A stretch of DNA of 64,000 nt. Origin: Forficula auricularia. Taxonomy: Eukaryota > Arthropoda > Insecta > Dermaptera > Forficulidae. Shown here piece after piece: positions 56,189-64,000 of this stretch (position 1 is its first letter; each line of letters opens with the position of its first letter). The notes beneath the pieces are model-generated. The model was given only the letters and a program-made list of their open reading frames with translations. It did no database searches and was not told the origin of the DNA. The stretch spans positions 1 to 64,000 of the forward strand of contig JALMQS010000136.1 of NCBI GenBank assembly GCA_024734495.1, written 5' to 3'. The position numbers and the translations under genes are program-made.

Positions 56189-56460
56189 AAATCTAGATGA
56201 CAAAATATTACCATGAAATTACTTTTTGGAGTCGGTGCCAAACAAACTATACCTATAAGCGAGCGTACCCGCCAAACGTATTAAGTAAGATCCGTCGAGT
56301 GGGATTCATAAAATGTATATGTTCGGCACCGACTTCAAAAAGTAGTTTCATGTTAATATTTCGTCGTTTAGTTGTAACTAAATAAGATAATAATTATTTT
56401 ATACCTTTTAGTGTATTTTATTTGATTTTTAAGTTATTATTATTTTATTTGTTGCATTTA
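56189..56460. repeat. foldback repeat F1, copy 1
   Basis: CATGAAATTACTTTTTGGAGTCGGTGCC and its complement (…GGCACCGACTTCAAAAAGTAG…) enclose an 85-bp loop. The right flank 'gtttagttgtaactaaataa' to 'ttgcatttaatttt' is shared with copy 2 (58999-59334). The loop is in the opposite orientation to copy 2. Confidence 0.8.
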
Positions 56461-56462
56461 AT

Positions 56463-57003
56463 TTTTACTTTATCCAATGCGAAGCATGGGAGAAAGTATT
56501 GGAATCGCTCTCGCGGCAAGCGCGACTTCAAAGGGTCCTCAGGTAAAGACTACGGAACCCATGGACTCAATTAAGGTCACAAATTGAAGTATTCAATGAG
56601 ATTGAATTTTAGCACGTGACGGTTTTGCCAAAAATTACCTGGAATCTCGTCGAGAGGCCAAAAAGTGCCATTTTTTGGAAGTGCGTGCGGATGGATGGAT
56701 GGATGTATGTGTGTGTGTTATCGTTTTTTTCGTCCACGATTTTTTCCACACCTTTGCGCTGATTGAAATGAAATTGAAAACCTACCATTAGTTTAACAAA
56801 ATGAAGCGCTGATTAGTTTTGGTACATATCGGTCCACAAACATTAGTACTTTATTTCAGTACTTTTTAGTTTTTTCTAAATATCTTGAAAATGACTTAAC
56901 CAATTTTGATGAAATTTAATATCCTAATTAAGTACCTTAGGGACCACAAATAAGGTTAAATAAAGTTTTTAGTAAAATTATATTTTAAAGTACTTTACTC
57001 AAG
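56463..57003 (+). repeat. dispersed repeat R4, longest copy
   Basis: Begins CTTTATCCAATGCGAAGCATGG and runs past a short (GTAT)/(GT) microsatellite near 56698-56719 to 'aaagtactttactc'. Inverted partial copies lie at 74-224 and 41480-41735. Non-coding. Confidence 0.75.
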
Positions 57004-57065
57004 AACATATTAATATTTCAAATGAATTTGGATAAAGTTTAGCAACGATCCGTTGCAGTTTATTA

Positions 57066-57655
57066 TGAAGTTGGTTTTATTTTTTTATAAAAATTATTTT
57101 CATTTTTCTCTTTTTAGTGATGTTATTAATAGTGACTTAATATAATACCTTGCATGCATCTCGTAAGAGAAAGCGTCGGGCGAATGAATCAGAAAATGAT
57201 AATAAAATTCAATTCATAAATATAGAAATTCTCTCGAAACGTTTGTGGGTTTTAAATGAATGTTTTAAGATTTTTTTTATAAAAGATTTTATTTATTATA
57301 ATTTCGATTATTTCATAAGAATTGGAGATTTACGTTATTTCGTCATTGATCATATCTTCAGAACTTGACTAAAATAATATGGTACCACCTAAAGGTATCC
57401 TCTTTCCAATAAAAAAAGAATCATTAAAATCGGTTCATAAACAAAGAAGTTATACCCGAACAAACATATCAAAAAAGGTCCAATACCAATGAAAAAAATA
57501 CGGGACCAATCGGAAGCTAGACTGAACCCAATGCAAAAAAATCATCAAAATCTGTTCACAATTGCCGGAGATATGAGGTAACATAGAAACAAAAAAATAA
57601 AAAATAAATCAGTCGAATAGAGAACCTCCTCCTTTTTTAAAGTCGATTAAAAAGT
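57066..57655 (-). repeat. large inverted repeat, left arm
   Basis: The reverse complement of 58637-58998: 'agaacctcctcctttttt', 'ggagatatgaggtaacatag', 'gaatcattaaaatcggttca' and 'tttttctctttttagtgatg' all recur inverted. This arm has an extra 215 bp (57135-57349) absent on the right, including a frame starting with a basic stretch (HASRKRKRRANESEND) that may be the first codons of a lost element gene. Confidence 0.75.
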
Positions 57656-58636
57656 GTCTTTATTTCTTTGTCAAATTATCCGAAAAATTTAGAAGAAATT
57701 AACAATTTTTGTATTTATTGAATACCAAAAGAGGTTTCATTTTGATTGAAGATTCCGTTATTGAAACTTTTTAAGAGTCGGCGACTCATGAGTTCAATGA
57801 GGCAATCCAATTCATGATGGTAATCATGTCTTAACCATTACCAATGGAATAATAAGTTTATAGCCATATATCAATTATGTGTTTACATTTTTAATGTCAA
57901 TAACTAGCAATTTTTTATTATTTAAGTCGTTTATGATAATTAAATATCATAAAGTGTTTTTTATATCGTAAATTAAAGTATATATCAATGAAATGATCTA
58001 TCGACCAATTTGGAAAAACTATAAAGTTTTTGACGTTGAAATAACTCACATACCAATAGATAGAATCGAATATATTTTTTACAATTGTCATCAATCGTTT
58101 AGAATGTCTAGATTAATTACAGAATGCGTGCAAATTATACAATTTTGTTAAAAGTTGTTAAACTATCAATTTTGAAGTGAAACTTCTTTATCGATGTATC
58201 TGTTTGAATTTGTTGTTACAATAAAGGGGAACTGACCCAATAGAGGGGAAATAAGGGACAAACATTGACGGAGCATCTGGCTACGCCCTCTGGACCCCGT
58301 AGTGTATTTTAAAATAATAATTCAAATTTCCTAATTTTAATAAATTTTATTTGTCATGAGCTATTAGTGGATTTTAAAATTAAAGATTTCACTTCCCCAG
58401 TGAGCTTTTGTGGATGAGGCTCAGACCATGAAGATGATTATTTTGTACGAAGAAACAATAAATTTATTATTTTTTAGTGAACAGGGTTGGGATTTTTAAA
58501 CAACCAATGGGGGTGGTTGAAGAATTCCAGGACCGGGAGAGGTTGGCGTAGAACAGGAGGGTACATTTGCTCCCCTAGAGGCTGTATTCTCTCCAAAGAG
58601 GAGTTAAGATGCTTCTCCCCTGGAATGAATTCATTT

Positions 58637-58998
58637 TTAACCGACTTCAAAAAAAGGAGGAGGTTCTCTATTCGACTGATTTTTTTTTTTTTTTTTTTTT
58701 TTGTGGCTATGTTTCCTCATATCTCCGCCAATTGTGAACCGATTTTGAATTTTTTTTTGCATTGGGTCCAGTCTACGTTCCGATTGGTCCCATTTTTTTC
58801 GTAGGTATTAGACCTTTTTTGTTAGGTTTGTTCAGGACTAACTTCTTTGTTTATGAACCGATTTCGATGATTCTTTTTTTATTGGAAAGGGGTATCTTAG
58901 GGATGGTGCAATATTAATTTGGTCAAGTTCTGATGATAGGATCACTATTAATAACATCACTAAAAAGAGAAAAATAAAAATTTTTAAGAAAAAAATAA
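58637..58998 (+). repeat. large inverted repeat, right arm
   Basis: ACCGACTTCAAAAAAAGGAGGAGGTTC, a T-run of more than 20, then 'catatctccgccaattgtga'. The partner is 57066-57655, about 1 kb away. This repeat type is common in arthropod genomes, but I cannot assign a class. Confidence 0.75.
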
Positions 58999-59334
58999 AA
59001 CCGACTTCAAAAAAATTAAATGCAACAAATAAAATACACTAAAAGGTATAAAATAATTATTATCTTATGTAGTTACAACTAAACGACGAAATATTAACAT
59101 GAAATTACTTTTTTAAGTCGGTGTCAAACATATACCTTTTATGAATTGCACTCGACGGATCTTACTTAGTACGTTTGGTGGGTACGCTCGCTTATAGGTA
59201 TAGTTTGTTTGGCACCGACTTCAAAAAGTAATTTCATGTTAATATTTCGTCGTTTAGTTGTAACTAAATAAGATAATAATTATTTTATACCTTTTAGTGT
59301 ATTTTATTTGTTGCATTTAATTTTTTGAAGTCAG
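58999..59334. repeat. foldback repeat F1, copy 2 (fully palindromic)
   Basis: Arms of about 130 bp: ACCGACTTCAAAAAAATTAAATGC (about 58999) to its complement ending 59334, with inner arms around GTCGGTGTC / GGCACCGAC and the loop 59147-59210. The loop is the reverse complement of the loop in copy 1. Confidence 0.85.
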
Positions 59335-59339
59335 TTTAA

Positions 59340-60030
59340 ATTTCTTAAAAATTTTTTAATTTGATATTTTACTTTTTACAAAAATTAATGTGATAATTTT
59401 AAAATATCTATTTTACGAATATACTATACATTTATTTGGCAGTTAATTATTATTATTACAACCAAATATTCAGATAGAAAGGAACTAATGGATAGATTTA
59501 TTTCATACAAATACATATAATTTTTTTCAATTAACATGAAAATAATAAACTTGTCAAGTCCAGAAATGCAATAATTCCACATATATCTAATTTATAATGA
59601 TATATATAGAAAATACAAGGGTCAAAAGATAAAGAGTTGATGCAGCGGTAGTAGTAGACAAGGAAGTATTTATTTCATTGCGTGATATAGAAAGAAAAGA
59701 ATAAAAGAAAGAAGATCAAGAAAAAGAAGTGTCTTTGGAAGAAGAGTATATAATATGGGATATGATGAGACCAAAGAGAGAAAAAATATTAAATCAAATT
59801 GATGTGCTTGGAGTAGTATTTTGATAAAAAGCGGCTGTCCAAGTCAAAGTAATGCATCAGTAAGCTTCTGCTTAGCTTATTATTTTCTACTCTTTAGGAG
59901 AATAGAAGTAGCGTTTTTAAGGAGATAGGTGAACTCACAAAAAATTTATTTGGGCCTGAACCATTCACTTGCAGGAGGATACCAGCAACATAATTATATC
60001 CTGAGCTGTGAATAAGCCAACAGGAGACTT
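59340..60030. other. no gene recognised
   Basis: AT-rich, with an AAG/GAA-rich patch at 59690-59780. No ORF. Confidence 0.4.
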
Positions 60031-60038
60031 AACTTTAA

Positions 60039-60251
60039 GGGCCAGTTGTATGTCGGTTGGTAAAGTCTCTTGGAAAGTTGACAAAGGGTAAAACCTTAGA
60101 ATTCACCTTGTGCCCGGGGGATGGCCATTCTGATGACACACACACACTCTTTCATCTGATTGGACATCCCGCCGAGGGATAGAGTGACTTCAGGTTTTAC
60201 CCTTTGCCACCGTTTAAAAGAGTTTACCAACCGACATACAGCTGGCCCTGA
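60039..60251. mobile_element. TIR MITE, 'agggccagttgtatgtcggt' ends
   Basis: TIRs of about 65 bp: AGGGCCAGTTGTATGTCGGTTGGTAAA at the left and its complement TTTACCAACCGACATACAGCTGGCCCT at the right, with inner AAAGGGTAAAACCT / AGGTTTTACCCTTT also paired. Total 213 bp. TSD not clear. Confidence 0.8.
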
Positions 60252-60408
60252 GAGTCACATATCTAAGAACTAAAAGTTTGCTTAACTTCGAGATTTAATA
60301 TATTAAGATGCTTTCAACATGCCTATGGCTTGAATCAACTAAGGAAGCAAATGAAATAAATTTGTTGAAAAGTTTTTATTTTGCTGAAAGCAGCACAGAG
60401 TTGTTGAA

Positions 60409-60822
60409 TCATAAAGAGAAACAAAGAGGCTTGTCCTTTGCTTGATGCAAATAAAAATACACACATATATATATTATATATATATATAAATAAATTATAT
60501 ATATATACATATCAACCAGGGGATGATGTCTAAAAAACCCTTCATTTTTTTGAAATTTTACTTTATTCTTCATTCCTTTTTACAAATTTTATCAAATACC
60601 TAAGGAAGGCATCATATTTTAATTTTGCGGTATTTTTCAAATTTAACAGTAGATTTTTATGACAACAATAAGAAAATACTGTGAATGTTTTGAAATTTTA
60701 GGGATGAGAATACAGCATCCATGGATCGCACAGCACTGATACATATCTATATTTAATATATGTGTGTATGTTTATTTGTATCAACCAGAGGACAACCTCT
60801 TTGTTTCTTTTCATGGTTTGTA
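60409..60822. repeat. R7-related hairpin split by an hAT MITE
   Basis: The left 'gagaaacaaagaggcttgtcc' and right 'aggacaacctctttgtttct' arms are complementary and match the intact hairpin at 62760-62912. The loop TA-tract has been invaded by 60513-60738. Confidence 0.75.
60513..60738. mobile_element. hAT MITE (R8), short copy
   Basis: 226 bp, CAACCAGGGGATG...CGCACAGCACTG, between perfect 8-bp duplications ATACATAT (60505-60512, 60739-60746). The right part matches 18180-18230 in reverse (CCATGGATCGCAC). Confidence 0.85.
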
Positions 60823-60829
60823 AACCTTA

Positions 60830-62030
60830 GTTGACTAGGTTAAATATATGTTGAAAAACTACCCAACCGAGGCATATAATTAGATTCCCAACATAAATTT
60901 TCTTATTGTTGTGAAGCTATTAACGAAATATAAAGAAATAATTTCAAATTAATTATCTTTATGAATTAAACATAGAGGACTCCTGCATTTTTGAATACAA
61001 AAAACTATAATTCAAATAATTTCAAGTTATTGATCGAACTTGAATCAATTGCATGGTTTCACGTTTCCTATGAGTGAAGAACTAGTGTGCGATGGCTGCT
61101 TTGAATCTTCTGAGGACACATGTGTAAACACAGAAGCACTCAAGCATAATCATAGACAAATACAGAGAGCATATTCAAATATATACACTGATCCCTCCGT
61201 TGGCTGCCTCCGGGAGAACCCTCACCAAAGGTGCACATGCACATGCACACTCCCAAACACAATATAGGAGGAGCGGTTGCTCTCGCTGTTGACATTATAG
61301 ATTCCCTCTTTGTTTATCTAGATTATTTATCAATTAGATTCTTTATTGATATCATTTTTTAAGTTTTTTTCTAAATATCATATGATCCGAGGTGGAGTTA
61401 CTTGCTGGTCATTGAGGCCGGTGCTTATTTTGGGTATTTTCAGATTTCTACGCAGAGAGAGGCTCATATAGTTTGAAATAAATAAAAAAAAATATTCCCC
61501 AAGTTACAAGTCTCTCTCTATCTCAATTTTAACCTGTGCCGCACAGAGATGCAAGTTTCCCAAACATGGGGTTTTTGGCTTTGAACAAAGTAATGGTTCA
61601 AAAAATTTGAAACTCTGTAGACTTTATCCTTATAATAGTAGCTTCCGTCAGAATTTTTACAGATTTTTAGCTAATATAATTTTGGAGTCTATAATTTTCT
61701 AAAGCTAAGATATAGCAGTATTTTATCTAGCTGTTAGTCCAAAATTATAATAGCTCTAAAAGAGATAAAGAGTTGAAATTTGGCGGGATATTTTTAATAA
61801 TTTATTTCGAACCATATGAGCCTTATAGCATATCGAAAACAATGACCACCCCAGTGGTCATATATGATGAATTGTGTTTTGTATGGGATTTCAAAATATA
61901 CATATTTTAAATCGCATTAAAGTAATTAGAAGAAATACCGTTCCCTATAAGAATATCTGGTTGTAGTATTGTTTTTTTCACATTTACACTGATTGAACAC
62001 TTTTGTTTTATAATGATATTGATAAAAGAA
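60830..62030. other. no gene recognised
   Basis: A 75-codon frame (61040-61267) has cysteines (VCDGCFES, CTCTCT) but no recognised fold. The last part is a short CA-rich repeat. Nothing else found. Confidence 0.4.
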
Positions 62031-62164
62031 GAAGTTGCACCAAGAAGGTACAACCGCTTTAGTCCGTGGTGGACCCTTGTAACGTGAAGATAAGGGGAGA
62101 TTTAGGATCAGTGTATCATTGCATTAAAATTAATCACTCACAATAAAAATCAATAAGACTTGTC

Positions 62165-62350
62165 TAGCGAGTAGAGGGTGGGACACAATTTGGTATGTTC
62201 AAATCTGTCGTTGCACGCTCGCTGTTTGCCAGTCATTTAATAGCTACACCTCGATCCTGGGAGCCCCTGGTATTTAGACAACTTAATCGGCACATCAGTT
62301 AAGGGTATAACAACCGCACGGCGTCCCTGCCTAGCATCTGTTTGTACACT
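62165..62350 (-). repeat. repeat R6, inverted copy
   Basis: In reverse sense it shares the ordered blocks of 41795-42020 (gctagacaagtct, ggcaaacagcgagc, caggggctccc, cccttaactgat). Neither copy has an A tail. Confidence 0.55.
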
Positions 62351-62759
62351 CAACATAAAAAAACTGGATACTCAAAAATTAAAAAAAACAACTAAATCAT
62401 TTTTTATTTTTGAATACATTATTATTATGAGAACGTCAAAAACAATTTTATAACTTTTATTCCCACAAGGCCTCAACAATCAACTCCAGTTGAATGCAGG
62501 AAACTAGACTAAAAGTTGCCAGCTATTTATTATAAGCTTACATTTTACTTACCTACATTTTGTCAGGTCTTAAGCTACACAAACTCAGCTAGGTTTTAAA
62601 ACTTAGGTGATATATGAGAAGAGATAATTTCAACATACTAAGGACGTTGGCAACCACTTCTGTGATTTGAATAGTGAAAAGAATTATAAACAGACAGGCA
62701 GACAAGTAGTTACATAACACCTTAACGTGAGGATTTAATAAGATTTATGTTTAATTTTT

Positions 62760-62912
62760 TATTCACAGAGAGAAACAAAGAGGTTGTCCTCTGCTTGATG
62801 TAAACAAATAAATAATATATATACAGATATATAATTTCGATATATATATATGTGTGTATGTTTATTTGCATCAAGCAGAGGACATACCTCTTTGTTTCCC
62901 ATTGTGAATCAA
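62760..62912. repeat. R7-related hairpin, intact
   Basis: GAGAAACAAAGAGGTTGTCCTCTGCTTGATG (left) and CATCAAGCAGAGGACATACCTCTTTGTTTCCC (right) pair around a TA-rich loop. 'ctctgctactcggca' follows, the reverse of the TGCCGAGAGTAGCAGA block in the 63-kb units. Confidence 0.8.
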
Positions 62913-63013
62913 CAACTCTGCTACTCGGCAAACAAAAAAATTTCAATTATTTTTTATTCTCTAACATCTAACGTTTAGATGACTATTTGAATGTCTCAAA
63001 ATAATAATTGATA

Positions 63014-64000
63014 AGCTTTGTTTGATCAAAGAAATGTGAAAGTTTCTTTTTGCCGAGAGTAGCATAATTTTTATAAATTAAAGGAGACAATAAAAGAGTG
63101 TGTCTTCTGCTGGAAAAATAAATTTTTAAATTTATTTATAACGAGAATTAAAAAAATTATTTTTTCAACAGAATGCACACTCTTTTATTGTCTCCTTTAA
63201 CAAATAAATGTGATTTTATATTTAAAACTTGCCTGGAGCATCCTTGTAAAACCTATAATTTTTTATTAAAAGAATTTATTTTATTTAGGGTCAAATCTAA
63301 GATTTTAGTAGAAACTATTTTTACATTGCAAGCTTTGTTTGATCAAAGAAATGTGAAAGTTTTCTTTTTTGCCGAGAGTAGCAGAATTTTTATAAATTAA
63401 AGGAGACAATAAAAGAGTGTGTCTTCTGCTGGAAAAATAAATTTTTTAATTTATTTATAAATCGAGAATTAAAAAAATTATTTTTTCAACAGAATGACAC
63501 ACTCATTTTATTGTCTCCTTTAACAAATAAATGTGATTTTATATTTAAAACTCGACCTGGAGCATCCTTTGTACAACCTATAATTTTTATTAAAAAGAAT
63601 TTATTTTATTTAGGGTCAAATCTAAGATTTTAGTAGAAACTATTTTTACATTGCAAGCTTTGTTTGATCAAAGAAATGTGAAAGTTTCTTTTTGCCGAGA
63701 GTAGCAGAATTTTTATAAATTAAAGGAGACAATAAAAGAGTGTGTCTTCTGCTGGAAAAATAAATTTTTAAATTTATTTATAACGAGAATTAAAAAAATT
63801 ATTTTTCCAACAGAATGCACACTCTTTTATTGTCTCCTTTAACAAATAAATGTGATTTTATATTTAAAACGTGCCTGGAGCATCCTTGTAAAACCTATAA
63901 TTTTTATTAAAAAGAATTTATTTTATTTAGGGTCAAATCTAAGATTTTAGTAGAAACTATTTTTACATTACAAGCTTTGTTTTGATCAAAGAAATGTGAA
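63014..64000 (+). repeat. tandem array of about 317-325 bp units with internal hairpin (R7)
   Basis: Three complete units and the start of a fourth: the anchor AGCTTTGTTTTGATCAAAG (with small variants) begins at 63014, 63331, 63656 and 63973. Each unit has TGCCGAGAGTAGCA, then GGAGACAATAAAAGAGTG, TCTTCTGCTGG and an inverted copy ending ATTGTCTCCTTTAACAAATAAATG, giving a hairpin of about 120 bp. The last block is also next to H1. The array runs off the window. Confidence 0.92.

Noticed and set aside
61040..61267. Small cysteine-containing protein gene
   Set aside because: Cysteine spacing fits no family I recognise and part of the frame is a CA-rich simple repeat.
63014..64000. CRISPR array
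   Set aside because: Repeats are about 317-325 bp, include hairpins and have no short repeat/variable spacer pattern; the genome is eukaryotic.

Overview
The window is eukaryotic, AT-rich, repeat-packed nuclear DNA. I found no intact host gene, no bacterial-style operon and no rRNA cluster. The mobile elements present (a DD41D mariner, DUF4817-type transposase remnants, RTE and Jockey/CR1-like LINEs, Gypsy, many hAT MITEs, tRNA-derived SINEs and Penelope-like palindromes) suggest an arthropod. A crustacean such as a parasitic copepod would fit, but that is a guess from composition and repeat style. One 100-base N gap (16464-16563) marks a scaffold join.

Layout. 1-3.3 kb: a broken hAT copy carrying a SINE and an RTE scrap. 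4.4-5.9 kb: a foldback and, beside it, a full-length but frameshifted mariner. 6.9-7.5 kb: a 5'-truncated LINE. 8.2-9.9 kb: repeat R1 and a long-TIR element. 11.6-13.8 kb: a LINE 3' end and an hAT MITE. 14.7-16.4 kb: a structurally complete 1.7-kb Gypsy element that keeps gag and protease but lacks RT, RNase H and most of integrase. 17.7-30.2 kb: a dense zone of Penelope-like palindromes, several carrying hammerhead-ribozyme-like motifs, nested with hAT copies. 31-35.4 kb: RTE and Jockey/CR1-like LINE ends and further MITEs. 36.7-44 kb: another Penelope palindrome, a SINE, an hAT copy and a long-TIR foldback. 45-48.2 kb: low-copy-looking AT-rich DNA with nothing recognisable. 48.8-55.3 kb: an hAT copy, then an hAT MITE that is itself split by R1 with a variable internal array. 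56-60.8 kb: nested inverted repeats. 63 kb to the end: a tandem array of about 317-325 bp hairpin-bearing units.

How it fits together. The elements are parasites layered on one another. I could date several layers by exact target-site duplications (TSDs), all read directly from the sequence. The most interesting signal is a set of motifs inside inverted-repeat elements. Each reads CUGANGA, one extra base, a helix II, GAA, a self-complementary tetranucleotide (ACGU or AUAU), then a cleavage-type base, and in five elements a matching helix I. The sequences differ but the pairing is kept. One of these elements still encodes the end of a Penelope GIY-YIG endonuclease. These are best read as several families of Penelope-like elements with minimal hammerhead ribozymes.
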